From Cavia porcellus (Eukaryota; Chordata; Mammalia; Rodentia; Caviidae): a stretch of DNA of 64,000 nucleotides. The position numbers and the translations under genes were made by a program. Where the stretch lies: positions 992,001-1,056,000 of the forward strand of contig NW_026947544.1 of the NCBI RefSeq assembly GCF_034190915.1, read 5' to 3'. Positions within the stretch are counted from its first letter, which is position 1, and each line of letters opens with the position of its first letter. Below the pieces are notes generated by a model. It saw nothing but the letters and a program-made list of their open reading frames with translations. It was not told the origin of the DNA and did no database searches. Below, piece by piece: positions 12,362 through 25,073 of this stretch.

Positions 12362-12422
12362 ACCATGTGTGCTCCATGGACCCAAAAGACACACACGGAC
12401 CATGTGATGTACCATGGACCCA
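12347..12422. repeat. Two-unit ~38-bp tandem repeat
   Basis: Two adjacent units share 'aaagacacaca', 'gaccatgtg' and 'ccatggaccc' in order. The first is at about 12,347-12,384 and the second at about 12,385-12,422. They differ at a few bases. Confidence 0.75.
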
Positions 12423-13404
12423 AACCTAGAGCCAAAATTGATTTCACCTCTCAAGAAATGGATGCTCAGTCCTATAATAGTGATGCCTCAGAGACCATGC
12501 CCCAACTGATAGAGAAGGGTGGGGTTAGATGAGACCTAGTACAAACTGAAGATATTGGCACAGTGTGCTGGGGAGATGATAATGAAAAACAAGAACCAAG
12601 GTCTATAGAGGTGATGAGAATATGTAGAGAAAAACAAACTGAAAGTTTAATGAAGGAGGGAGACAAGAAAATTTACCAGTATTCTTAAGATAAAATTAAA
12701 AAAATTATGTTAATTTTTGATATGATTTCATCTTTTGCAAATTCATTTCACAAGAGATCTTTTCTGAGTGACCTACAACAATTCTGATTATAGTTATAAA
12801 TTCTACATTTGTCAAAATTTATTGGAATTCAATTGAGCTAAATTATGTTTGAGTGCACTATGATTTTGTAGTTTGTCAGTCTGTCTATGTATCTATTTGT
12901 CCAGTCTGTTAAGCAGTTGTTGTGAGTTCCTGAGCAAATGGTCATTCACACATGTAGAACCAAAACCACAAATTCCCTTGTAGGAATGCCCTAGTGGCAT
13001 GGAGTACCTGAGATATATCCTGATGGCATGGGGTTCTTGAGGTGAAGAGCTGTTCCAGGCCCAAGAATTTCAGTTGTAAAAAGTGAGTTAGTTCATCATG
13101 ATACAAGTATTTAAATAACTCCCCTTGGGAACTTTGAAAGCTCTAACAGACACCAACAAGTTGTGTGCTTATTTCTATGTTTGTCCCAACATGTAGAGGT
13201 CAATTGACTGTGTCTGTCCATTTGTGCATTTTGTGAACAGCTCTTTCTTTTTGTTTTGAGTTCAACAAATTTTCATTTTTCCTTTCCCTTTTACACTTTT
13301 GGATCATTGAATCAAATGTGTATTAGGGTTGCCAAATTTTAAAGCATGCTTCTATCTGGTCCAAATGTCACCTGGGTGGACAGCTGGTCCAAATGATACA
13401 AAGA

Positions 13405-13868
13405 TTGATTATGAAAATATAACATATTTTTTTAATTTTAAAGAGATTAAGACCAAACAGGACATAACAAAGCAGATCAAAACAGAACAATGGAAACAAC
13501 ACAGAATTTCACTAGAAGACAACCTGTAATTAACAGTAACTACCACAAGATCTCTTTCTTTGAAATAGTTGAGTATAACTTCATATACAATAGTATCAAA
13601 CATAACAAAATAGTATAAAAACATTCAAGAAAATGAGAGTATTACAGGACATTCAGAACCAAATAACAAAAATCAAAAAGTGGTTACTATATTCTCATTT
13701 TCCATAGAAAATATTTTTTATACTTTCACATGTAATACAATCCAATAAGGTACAACGTGATAGAGCCAATGGAAATGGAAGAGCAAAAGCATAGTAGGAC
13801 TACAGCGTAACAGGGTATTATACCAGTACTGGCTATTATAATGACTTGTTTCCCTCAAACTAGTTCTT
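13405..13868 (-). mobile_element. L1 3'UTR, antisense (3' part of a split L1)
   Basis: A T-rich start ('tttttttaattttaaagag') is followed by 'caggacataacaaagcagat' and 'tattacaggacattcagaac'. This is the antisense 3'UTR, also seen at 27,585-27,800 and 52,620-52,860. The element continues at 13,986 after an ID-like SINE that inserted into it. Confidence 0.85.
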
Positions 13869-13985
13869 TTTTTGTTTTTTTTTTTTTTTGGGTCTTTTTC
13901 TTTTTTTATCAGTACCAGGGATCGAACTCCCGACTGCCTGCATACAAGGCAGGTGGTTATGCCGCTGAGCTAAATCCCTAGCCTC
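13869..13985 (-). mobile_element. ID-like tRNA-derived SINE with target-site duplication
   Basis: Read on the minus strand, the element begins 'ggctagggatttagctcagc', with a pol III A box (tagctcagcgg). The B box follows (gttcgatcc; forward 13,919-13,927), then a 'ggtactgataaaaa' tail and a long A tail (forward T run from 13,869). Perfect 13-bp direct repeats caaactagttctt flank it at 13,856-13,868 and 13,986-13,998. It is a SINE inserted in an L1 3'UTR and not a tRNA gene: there is no complete cloverleaf 3' half and there is an A-rich tail. Confidence 0.9.
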
Positions 13986-14690
13986 CAAACTAGTTCTTCA
14001 TACCATCACAGTTAATAAAATCAAACAAACAAAGACAAACCAATTTACAGCTAACCAATGTGATCATTATAAGGTTTCAAAACAATGTAATGGGGAATCA
14101 TGATTACCATAAACTCTTATGTACTCTTACTATTTCTTACACTAGGGAGACTATACACTATTTACACATGTGAGTTTGATTTATTTCACGTATGAGTATG
14201 GCCTCAATTTGTGCCCATTTATTCATAAATATCTCAATGTGTTCATTATTTATAACTGAATAGTACTCCATTGCATAAAAATACCACTACTTTTTTATCC
14301 ATACCTCAGTTGACGGACACTTAGATTGTTTCCATGATCTGGTGCTGCTATACACATCAGTACACATATATCATTGTGGTATGATGTTTTCAGTTCTTCT
14401 GGGAATATGCCTAGAAGTGGAATAGCTGGGTCAAATGGGACTGCCAATTCCAGCTTTTTGAGGATTCTGCAGACTGACGTCCACAGTAGTTGCACCAGTC
14501 TACACTCCCACCAACAGTGCAGGAGAGTTCCTTTCCTCTCATAACCCCTCTAGCATTTGTTGTTGGTAGTTTCCTTGATCCTGGTAATTCTTTCAGAGGT
14601 GAGATAGAATCACATTGTTGCTTTAATTTGCATTTCTCTAATGATTAATGATGATGAATATTTTTCATGTATTTATTTGCCATATTTCTT
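13986..14690 (-). mobile_element. L1 3'UTR and ORF2 3' end, antisense
   Basis: This continues the element that starts at 13,405. 14,160-14,690 is antisense L1 ORF2 C-terminus. The minus-strand frame at 14,295-14,495 reads '[20 protein letters not shown]', the same block seen in the L1s at 28,100-28,200 and 53,500-53,600. It includes the Leu-Trp-rich stretch after the C-terminal cysteine region. It ends near 14,690, where MaLR-type LTR sequence begins, so it is 5'-truncated. It is broken and noncoding. Confidence 0.85.
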
Positions 14691-16575
14691 TCCCTAACTT
14701 TGAGTGACAGGTATTTTATTTCAACAATGAGTAAAATGTAACTAAGACAGAATTTGGTACAAGAAGTGTGCTGCTATTGCTATGTCTATAACTGATCATA
14801 AGTCTCAAGAGCCTTTGGAAATGCCTTGTGGGCAGAGTTTCGAAAGATTTAGAGATGTTATCTGAATACATAGAGCAGGAACAACTTATGCTGTACTATA
14901 GAAGAGACTGGTAGAGCTCAGGAAACCACAAGGCAAATAAAAGCCTGCCAGTAAAAACGGACTTAGGAAGACTGTACTGAGATGAAGGTTTGGTGTTTGA
15001 CCCCATATGATATATGCTATGGATTGGCAGAAAATTTGTCAGCAGTTCGCTCATGTCTAGAGACTTTGCCTGAGACTGAGATCAAGGTGATGGACAGATT
15101 GACCTGGCCAAGGAAATTTCAAGGCAGGCAAACATTATTTTAGTGTCATGATAGTCTACAGACATATATATGTTGTGAATACAGACCAAAGAGACAGTGG
15201 GATAACTTAAAATGTGAGTTTGGCCAGAAGGAAAACTTCAGCAAAATTGTGGACTGAAAAGATACAGCTAAAACCTTGATTGTTTAGTAGGAACAGAGAA
15301 ATAAAACAAGATGATCCGGGGCCATATCAGAGAGCAGTGGGTCTTCACTTTTTGCAGTCACAAACTTCCAAAAGTGAAAGACTTTTCTCACATGAGAAAC
15401 ACAGAGTTCCACATTCCACAGTGGCAACAGATGACACAGGAAGTTCCAAAATGGTGATGACCACACCAGATTCCAGAATCACAGTGGCAGTGAGATTTTC
15501 CTCACATTCAGGTTCATAGAACTCAGTGATTCAGGCACTTGGACCTACAACCAAAAGAGAGAAAAATCTACTTTTCCAGCTGGAAGCAGACATTTGTATA
15601 TACATATAGCACTGGTTTTAGGAGTAAGTGTAATCCTGAAGTTCAGAGAGTAAGGTAGCTTTCAACCTCATTTCAAAAAGCCTGGAGGCCCAGCAGTATG
15701 CACATGAGGTGGCAATAGGGTGAAGACAAATGGGCAATAGAGACCTCAGAAATTTGGAAAAGCTAGGAATGCAGATCATTCAAAGAAACAGCAAGAACTG
15801 AGCAGAATGAAATTAAGAGAGAAGTTGCAGGAGCTGAAACCACTGGAAGTGTCACAGGGGTGTAATCAGCCAAGCATTTTGGAGATCACAATCTCATTGC
15901 TTCAGATGCTGAGCATAGAACTCCAGGATTTAATGTTTGCTCTGCTGCATTTTGGACTTGTTTTAATTGCAATCCTTGCAATTCCTCTGTTTGAAAATTT
16001 TGAATTGGAAATACTTATTTGGTGTCTTTAATTTTGAAATTTTTAAATATTGTTTTCTTTGTACAGGGATTTACATTTAAGAGTTTGCCAAAGATCTTGG
16101 AGGAGATTTGGGACTTGATTTTTCAGTAGTATGAAATTGTTAGGATTTTGACAAGTCCTGCAGATGGACTAAATGCCCTTTTTAAAAAGATTATATGTGA
16201 GTTTTTGTGGGAATAGGGGAATATTATAGAATGTATATTTCTTTGGCCATGTTAGGTCTCATATAGTACAGAGCCAGATGAATCTAGTGTATGTGATTTA
16301 TTTATTATTTAGTTCTGGGATTGGTGATATAAGTGTTGCATCCATGTAAGTAGAGCAATGATATGATATAACCATAGGAAGAAGTTGCGTTTCACTCTTT
16401 TGCTTATTCTGTTTGCAGCCAGCCATGTATGGCAGTCTACCATGCCACTATGCTGTTGGAGCCCACTGAATATTGACATAAGCTTCCAACCTGTAAGAAA
16501 TAAATTTTTCTCTTCCTAACTTTGAGTGTTAGCTGTTTTGTCTCAACAAATATAAAATAACTAAGACAGCCATCA
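14691..16575 (+). mobile_element. ERVL-MaLR-type element: LTR end, internal region, 3' LTR
   Basis: 14,691-14,750 resembles the 3' end of a MaLR LTR ('aggtattttatttcaacaat' to 'aactaagaca'). It is followed at about 14,755 by 'tggtacaagaagtg', close to the leucine-tRNA-type primer-binding segment of MaLR elements. About 1.4 kb of internal sequence without useful frames follows. A 3' LTR ends at about 16,570 with the typical tail 'ctgtaagaaataaatttttc' then '...ataaaataactaagacag'. The element lacks retroviral genes, as expected for the non-autonomous MaLR group. The family assignment comes from the LTR tail and the PBS-like site. The exact subfamily is unknown. Confidence 0.7.
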
Positions 16576-18874
16576 TCTAAAGGAAGAATACAATAAGGCT
16601 TTTGACTTAAAGATGCTCTGATACAATGGTTTCATATGGTTGTGAAAAATGATTGTTATTAATCTCCTGGTGTATAAATGCATTCATGATTCCACATCTA
16701 CTAGTTTTCAAAAATGGTAAGAAGAGATTGTCTATGGTAACTCAATTTTGTTTCAAATTCAAACCTCTGCCTTCAATAAATACTTATTTGTTGTATATCT
16801 CACTAAAAGTAATCAAGTTAGGTAAAAAGCTTCTAATAGGTTAGATAGGGAGAGTTAAACAAAAAGTGGGTATTTTATGTAAAAAATGCAAATAATAACA
16901 TATTGTCATCATGACTGTGGCTATATTAGGTGTGTTTTTGATTTCTAATTTCCTATATAAAACATGCAACTGCTAATATTATACATGCATTTGAATGTTA
17001 AAACATCCATGGTTAATAGGATATGAATGTTATTGATGTTTGAAGATGCTTGATATTCAGAGAAAATAGTAATTTTAAACTTAGTACCTCTAGTGCACTG
17101 TACTGTTATAAACCCTTTTTGGAATGTTCAAAATCTGAGGTTTAGAGACCAAAAATTTGAATTGTCAGTGGGTTAGGAAGTTAGCCAATATTTTGGCCCT
17201 CAACTCTCTAAGGTCAATAAGGACTCATAATATAAGGGAATCTCTGCTATGTCATCCTATGCTCAATGAATCCTTGGTCTTCTGATAATAAGCTTGTGAG
17301 CCTACTGAGGAAAGTAATTATTGTGTGGTGTGCATAAAGAGAGTCACAATGAGCAAAAATCTTCAAAACTTTCCAGAAAGCAACGTGGTCCAGCAGTAGC
17401 TATGACTCATCAATATGACTGACACTGACAGGAGAACTAAGAGGTGCTAGTGCTGGTCCCATAGTATTCTTCTAGAGATATAATTGACCCTGATAGGTAA
17501 AAAAAAATTATATTTAAAATAGGTCTCACATTCACTTGGTCTTGAACATTCTTGAAAAAATGTACAACTACTAGAGGTATCAAAGAATGCCATAATATAT
17601 GTTAGATATAAAAGAAACTAAAATCCATAACACCTTCTGTTCATGACCAGCTAAACTGATAGAGTCTACTATTATGGATTAATGTAGTACACAGGGTTTC
17701 AACTGTTGCATGCAGGCACTTAAAGAATTTTGACTGCAATTAAAATAAAAGGATCTTCTACACATTTCTCTTAATGAAAGAGATGGATATGATAGAAGCT
17801 ATTGAAGCTGTAAACTGACTATGTCTTCGGCCTGGAGCATGATCATTGCAAGGACACCTTAGGCAAGACACCAGAAGAAGAAGCTTCAGATCAGAGAATA
17901 CCTACCATCAAAATGATCTGAACAGTTTATTGCTCGGACAATAATGTGTCATATGATACTGAGATGCTAAAAGTTATGAATAAACACTCTTGCAGTGAGG
18001 AGCCAATACATCTTCTACCATCAAGAGAATAAGGGCTCTAACTGACACTAGCTTTATTTCATCTTATTTTTCTCATTCTCTCATGGTTCTTAAACCCAAG
18101 AAATCAGCAATCACATGAATTATGGCAGGATATGGGGAGTGCTGCAGGCACAGCATGCCCCTTGGATTTTTGTGGAACAAACTCATTGAAAGCTGAGCTG
18201 TGTGGAGATGGCTGCTAGATTCCTGTTGAACATCATACAGCACCCCTTACAGATCTATTTAGAGAAATTTTTTTCTTGTACTTGGCTGGGACTTATTTCA
18301 AAGGCTCAATATATCTCCATGTTATAAAGAGAAAGGTGAATTAGAAGCATAGTTTTGCAAAGCCATTCAAGTGTGAATGAGGGCTGTGGCAACATAAAGA
18401 AAAGAATGGGTGCTGCAACCAATGTAACCCGTGAGGTTCCTTCAGTAAAAGACAACAGAAAGATGAAGAAATATGAAAAAACAATGCTGGGATCAGGTGG
18501 AGTATTTTACTATCCTGATAGATGAAAAGTGTTGGCCTTTGCTTCAGGGATGTTTACTTATGCTTTTTACCAACTTCCTATAACATAAACCTCAATTGTC
18601 CTAACAAGCCACTGTTCAGATTGTTTTGGGACTAGGTGTCCTCTAAACTGTCATTGTGCACTCTTTGTTATACTAGTCACGCTTGAGATTTTCCAGTTTG
18701 ATCACATTTCAACTATAACAACTTCTAGAAAATGCAGTGCTAGCTGGACTGGTTGCTGTGCTGCCAGCTGAACTAGGCTTGCTCTCCAGATGAACATAGG
18801 GTGTTCATGGGACAGCAGTGTAACAGGTCATTATGAAGAGTTGTCAGGCTGTCATGTTTTAGAATTGCTCTTTG
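16576..18874. other. AT-rich noncoding stretch
   Basis: No gene, SINE or clear LTR is recognised. The 63-codon frame at 16,653-16,844 lacks family features. Parts may be very old repeat. Confidence 0.45.
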
Positions 18875-19215
18875 ATTTAGTTATCTCTTACTCATCACTG
18901 AGAAAAAATACCTGGTACACCAAGTTAAGAAAGGAAAGGTTTATTTCAGAGTATTTGGAGGTTTTAGTACATACTAAGTTGGCTCCAAGGCAAGGTGGCA
19001 TGGCAGGGCCACAGCTCATGGCACCTGAAAATGGCAAGGTAGAAACTGGTGAAACAGTGAGACACATCTTCTTCCTGCCATTACATTACATGCTGGCACC
19101 AACCCTAGAAGGGTGTAGCGCTGACATCATCAATCTAAACACTAGATGATGAACCAATCTCAAATGCATAATGCAAACACATGAGGCCTGGAGACCACCT
19201 ACATAAACCATGACA
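18875..19215 (-). mobile_element. ERVL-MaLR-type LTR, antisense
   Basis: On the minus strand this begins 'tgtcatggtttatgtaggtg' and 'ccaggcctcatgtgtttgc'. It ends with 'ctgaaataaacctttccttt', 'ccaggtattttttctcagtg' and 'agtaagagataacta'. These are the head and the poly(A)-signal tail typical of MaLR LTRs. Length is about 340 bp, as expected for a solo LTR. The 119- and 169-codon frames overlapping it are chance. Confidence 0.75.
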
Positions 19216-21234
19216 CCCTTGAATGAAATTTATTATAAAACTCATGAGGCCAGACCAAAAAACAACAGGGAGAAGACTGAGATTAAGGGCCCAAGAATGA
19301 GCAGAAGTCAGAATATCCACTTGATCTGGAAGTTGACTCCTTTCCATGTGAAGGAATAATGTGTACCCAGAAGAGACTTTTAAATTTGTGCCATGTATGT
19401 GAGGTTCATTTTCTAGTTTTGGACCAGCATGAATCCTTAAAGTTGTTGAGTAAGTCAAGGATGGGGATGGAGGCAGTCCTAGGGGTGGGGTGGGGCTGAG
19501 TGGAAGACTAAATAATATATAGTGTTCTGCCTGAATAGTTATCTTCTGGGGGTGGAATGAGATGAGGGTTTTGGATCCACTATACAAGCTGTCATGGGGG
19601 GAAGAAAGAACCTGGTGGGTGTAGGAGTGGGGAGGAGAAACCATTCTTAACGAGAAATTATCTCTCAGAATTGAGAAGTGCCTGATAGTGTAAATTATTC
19701 TGTGGAAGATTTGGAGTTGATACTCGTGGAGGAGAGATACTGGCCCCGAGGGGCAGGTGGAGTCTTGCCAGAGGCAGCAAGCAACCTTCTCTGCTGTGTG
19801 GTCTATAAATGAGTTTCCTCATGTTCCATAGTCCATAGGTTTTTGGTATTCTTTGTTCTGCTTTTGTTGTTGAAGTGGTTGAAGTGTTGTTGTTGAAGTG
19901 TTGTAGGAACTGCTGCCTCTGAGTCAAGCTTGGCTTATAGAATTGGCAAAATCTTGGTGTGTATTTGCAGGAAGGAAAGGCACTCACATTCTCAGTAGGT
20001 TTTGAATTATTTGTTGTTTGTAGTGAAATTAGGGCATTTGCTATAATCAAACCAAGTTTGAAGAGACCCTTTTAAATGTATAAGATTTCTCTGTGAAATA
20101 TCAAAATCAATAATATCCATGAGAGATCTAAATGAACTATTTTGAGATTCTTCTACATTTTCTTGATACCTACAGCATGCAATAAATCCAGCAAGGTGGA
20201 AAAAGTGCTTTCAGTTTTCCACATCTTCAAACATGTTCTTGGTTTTGAGTGCATTTTGTTTGGCTTGCTTTATAAAATTTATTCACTGAATGTGAACTGA
20301 GGATTTCCGTAAGTGCTGTGTTATTATGGATTCTAATTATCATTTCATAGCTTGTTTTTCATTTCAACACCATCCTTGGAGAAATGTACATTCATGCTGT
20401 TTGACCATTTTTGATTGGATAATTTGATTTTTTTAAAAAATCAGGAAAGATTAACAGCACCTTGTGTTCACAAGGAGCTGACTATTTTGAACCTGAAACT
20501 TCCTTTATATATTCTGACTATAAAATCCTACCAAATACATGATGGGAAAATATTTATTCAATTTCATAACATGTCTCTTCACATGATTGATTTTTTTTCC
20601 TTGATGAGAAATTTAAAGTCTGATACAGTTCTGATCATCCCTTTTGGTTTTGTTATTTACTATGGTTTCATCAGGAAATGTGTTAAGACTCAGTTGTCCA
20701 TTGCTTTCCTCTGCAATGCTATACTTTGCATATTAATTTGTGTCTTTGTTTACATTTAAAGTTTTGATACAGAGTATAAGAACAGTTTGAATTTGTCTCT
20801 TTGTATTGGAATACACACTTTCCCAATTTCCCTATTTGTCTTCAAATCACAGAGAAAGGAATTTTTTTAAGATTTTATTGTTAATGTCTTCTGTTAACTA
20901 TGTTTTTTCTTGTTTGAATTTCATGGTGAAATACTTGCTTTTATTTCCAAATAAAGAAAACATTGGAATTTGAAAATATAGGTTACATATGTAAAGACTG
21001 AATTATTTTTACCCAGAAATATTTAGCTTTCTGGACTTAGGAAAAAGAAAGAAATAAAATCAATATGAGAATACAATCTGTTTTCTTCAACTGCTTGCTA
21101 GGCACAAATCAAATAAAATATTTCTACAAACTGCATCTTTCAATCTGGCTCACCTATTTATCCCTGAGCATACAATAAGAGTTCTTTAAAATTTATATTT
21201 GCAGAATACACATCAAATATATACCTCCAAAAGA

Positions 21235-21362
21235 ATAATGCAAAAGAAAGAAATGAAGGATGAAAGAAAGAAACAAAGAAAGAAAGTGAACAAACAAACT
21301 AGGGAAGGAGGGAAGGATAGAAGGAAAAAAGGAAGGAAAGAAGAAAGAAAGGAAGTGGGGAA
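21235..21362 (+). repeat. Purine-rich (GAAA/GGAA) low-complexity tract
   Basis: The tract is almost entirely G and A on the plus strand, with repeated 'gaaagaaa' and 'ggaaggaa' units. The open frames on both strands across it (60 codons forward, 74 reverse) are products of low complexity. Confidence 0.85.
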
Positions 21363-23020
21363 AATTAAGGTTCAAAGTTAAAGTGAAATCAAGCATTGGA
21401 GACAAATGAAGTTCCACAAATCAATTTTTGATTCAGCATACTTTTTTGGGCACAGTCCCATAGTAGATGCTTCAATTTATCCGAGAAATTCAAAACTAGA
21501 TGACTTGCCCACTTGTTTGATATGCCACTTAATCATGCAGATATCCATCTGTCTCTAATAAGAGCCTACAGTGAAAGCTTTGCTCTTTTAATTAACATTT
21601 AATCACTAGTTTACCCCAATACTCAAGCACTACTTTTCTTGTCTCAAAATCAGAATTGAGAATATTTGTTTTCTCTGATGTTTATAGGCATTTCATCATC
21701 CAGAAATTAACATCGGAGCTGAATTCCATGTGACACATATGTAAGGCAGGGAAGGTTTAAATAGGGGATCCAAGCTAGTATGCCACCTACCTCAACTTAT
21801 TTTTAGGAATAACATTCAACCTTCTTTTGTGACTTTGGCATCCTTGATGCAGAACACATTCAAAGAGGGTCTGATGTTTTAACCTTAGGAACTCTAGAAG
21901 ATTCATTTCTAAACAGTGAGTACTGAGGTTGATCATCTGCAACACTCAGCTGTTTTTAGCAACACAACATCTAGCATTCCAGTTTTAAGTTTCCAGTGAA
22001 AAATGTCTCCCTTGTAACTTTCCCTTCTTACTGTCCCTGTTCATTTATCATTGTTGTTGTTTGCAGTATTACTTTTATTTACATTGTTATTTTAGTCTAC
22101 AAATGTATGTGTGTACTAAAGGCAACAGATAGAGTGGGGATGAAAAGCTTCAGGGAATGGTTTCACAGATAGGAGACTCAAATATAGAATATAAAAGAAC
22201 TGAGAAACTTACATTTTTATGTTTAAAGACAAGTTATCAAAGGAAAAGCAAACATAGACTAAAAGAGATTCCTAAACATTCATTATTTACCTATACAAAA
22301 AATAGTAAATGTAATAAAACTATGTTCAAATTAGGGATATACTACCTCCATTTGAGCCCTATAAAATTATTCAAAATTAGCCTATGTCCCAGTTACAGCT
22401 CTGTTCTTGTAGTGTGGGAAGTGCTTTAACATATAAAAAATTAAAATAACATGTTCAGGGATTGGAAATTAAGGCTGATTAATTGTTTGGCTTGAAATGT
22501 CCTGTGGAAATGAAATATTGGGGCTCACATCATATAAATAGAATCTTCCAAAAAGAAGAAAACAGATCCACTCATGCTGAATGTTACACATTAAATAAGG
22601 AAACATATCATTTTGTAACATCATAGGTTTTCAAGGTGATGTCACATATAACCATTGTGATGGGTCAGGCCAGTTTAAACATTATTTGAAGCTTCAGTGT
22701 TCAAAATTATCCAGATAAAAAGTGTCACTGACGAAATCTTTGTTCGAGATGGCACAGCTTTCTTCAGGAATTCAATATGCTACTTCTAAAGATGAATCAG
22801 CAGGTTCATATTCTTACACTGCATCTTCATTGTGTGATCACACATTCATGGAAGACTTGGAATTAAGATCTATGGTTAAGGAGCACACTTTTTAGGTTTT
22901 GGCTCTGGATTGCTTTTGTAAAAAGACCAAATTTCTTTGTAAAAAGACCAAATTATGCATTTCCTATCTCAAAACCAGAGGAAGAGAATAACTTTCCATA
23001 AATTTTCCATAATTCCAAAA

Positions 23021-23059
23021 TTCCATAATTTCCATAAATTTTCCTGGGAAATTATGGAA
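23021..23059. repeat. Perfect 13-bp inverted repeat, 13-base loop
   Basis: The arms ttccataatttcc (23,021-23,033) and ggaaattatggaa (23,047-23,059) are exact reverse complements. The left side also lies in a short series of 'ttccataa' direct repeats starting near 22,993. Confidence 0.85.
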
Positions 23060-25073
23060 ATTAGTTGAAAGTGAAAATTTTAAATCATTTGGTAGGATGA
23101 GGCTGGAACATCCATTGTCATCAATAAAGAATTTTTTTAAAAACAAGTTTTGGAAAGGAAGACCCCTTGCAGAATATTTTAAACTAATATGATGAAAAGC
23201 TTAGATACACAGCTGAATCTTTACAGATTTAGGAGAGTGAAGGAATCATTTCAAAGATCAGTTTCTCTCATGGACTTCATTGCAGAAGAAAATGGAGCCT
23301 CTGTGTTAAGCAAGGTATGAAACTTGATCACCTTCCACTATGTTTTGAATATTTATGGGTTTTTTTATATACTATTACCTAACATATTCGTACAATAAAT
23401 GCACTTGAAAATTATATGAGCTCTTAATATCTTCAATCCTTTATGATATCTTCACACTGATTTCAAATACTAGTGAAGTTAATGTGTATGCTTACTTAAC
23501 AAAAGTATTTACTGAGGCTATAAATATGTTTTTCCCTTGAAGATACTTAACATCTTAGTGTGTGTTCCAAGATCTCTTTCTGAAAAGCTAAGAGGTTTCA
23601 TACTTTAATTAGTATCATGTCCTCCTCAAATTGGAACCTGTAATTTCATAAGCTACAGGTTTTATGTATTATTTGATGTCTTTTTGTCTTAAAATTTAAA
23701 TCTGTAATTTCATAGATTGCTTTCATAGACCGTGTCTTCTTTCTTGACATAAAGTATAAATAAACTACTGTCTTCTCTGATTTTAGTTACAGTTTCTTCA
23801 GAATTCAAATTTTAAGCAAGATGTTCACAACTTTTACCAAGAATTAGAAATCCTTTTCCAGTGCCTCTTGCATTATTTCCTAGTTCTGGTGAGAAGAATC
23901 AAAAAACAAAGAATCACATGGATAGCCCAAATTCAAGCTTAGTTATTGAAACTGGTGGAGAAAAGTTGTTTTCAAACTCTCCAAACCTAAATATGCCTGT
24001 AATGAAGAAGGCTCTCATCTGCCACAGAATTGCTAATATAACCTACTAAGAAGTGACTTAACTCCACTATCTTTAGTTATCTTCAGTTAGACCATCACAA
24101 CAAATTTTAACACACCAACATGCCATTTTACATCAGTATATGTACTTAAATCACAGCTACACTTAAGGAAGTGATCCAATTCTCAACTTTGTTTCAGCAC
24201 CTGCTTTTCAATATTACAATGTGTCTCTTGCTCAAGTCATGGTGCAACCTTCCATGTGTTTATAAAGTTTTCTTGCTTTCACAGCCAAACTACAAACAGT
24301 AGCAGTTTTAGTTTGTTACCAGTGAGAATTCATGGTTCTCATTGTCTATGAATTTTGTTGCAACTGGTACCCTCCTTGAAAGGCCAGTCCATCAGCCATC
24401 TTCAATTTACCACCATCTTCTTAATTATTAGTGCTCTATCAAACAAGTCCAAATTTTACAGGATTAACAAAACAAACATGAAATAGGGTGAGATATACTA
24501 AACATAATTATCTCTTACTTAAATAATAAATATCATATTTAACAGGTGGCTTCATATTCCTTCTTTTAAAAAAAACATTCATTGAAAAGCAGCTTAGATT
24601 GCTCATGCTTCCCTAGGACCTTGGCATATATCATTACATAACTTTCTATTGTGGGGAACTATATCTATGTTTTTTTCTCTTAAAATGCTATTTCTGTGTC
24701 CCAGACATTCAGATATATTCTATGCCAAATCTTGTTGACCTAATCACCTTTAAATGTTTATACCGGATTGCTTTTATATTCCATTGATTATTCAAGAATA
24801 TATTTATTTCTTTGTTTAGAAGATATAGGTATGGGAAAAATAAAGATAAAATATTTTGATACAATATAGAATTACTTCATGATACAAGGGGATAAATGTG
24901 GAGGTTCTATAGGTAAATAATTGCAACTTGAGACTGTACTCATAAGTGTATAAAGTGTACAGAGATTAAATGAGATCTCAAATGTACAATAGACATTGTG
25001 AAAGTGAAAATGATATAAGCTGCTCAAAAGGAAAATCTACTGGGATAGGTACAAGAGGAAAATTAAGTATATA

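Larger units (their letters stand above)
10661..13404. other. Noncoding stretch with local hairpin and tandem
   Basis: No gene is recognised. Several 64-89 codon open frames on both strands overlap each other and lack any family signature. The only clear local structure is the hairpin and short tandem at 12,326-12,422. Some of the sequence is probably old repeat too diverged to name. Confidence 0.45.
19216..25073. other. Mostly unique AT-rich sequence, no confirmed gene
   Basis: This is the longest stretch with few recognisable elements. A GTTGTTGAAGTG-type minisatellite is at about 19,866-19,905. A purine-rich tract is at 21,235-21,362. An inverted repeat is at 23,021-23,059. A weak exon-like frame ends in a splice-donor-like site at 23,189-23,314 (see findings). 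Other 60-130 codon frames have no recognisable product. Confidence 0.45.

Noticed and set aside
13919..13985. tRNA gene
   Set aside because: A and B boxes are present, but an A-rich tail and a target-site duplication show a SINE. The 3' half does not fold as a tRNA.
19135..19644. 169-codon minus-strand open frame, the longest outside L1
   Set aside because: It overlaps the end of an antisense MaLR LTR and has low-complexity Ser/Pro runs. No domain or splice context is visible, so it is most likely chance.
22745..22894. Possible 49-codon start exon beginning MAQLSSGIQY
   Set aside because: It has a stop after 49 codons, no donor at its end and no recognisable family, so support is weaker than for 23,189-23,314.
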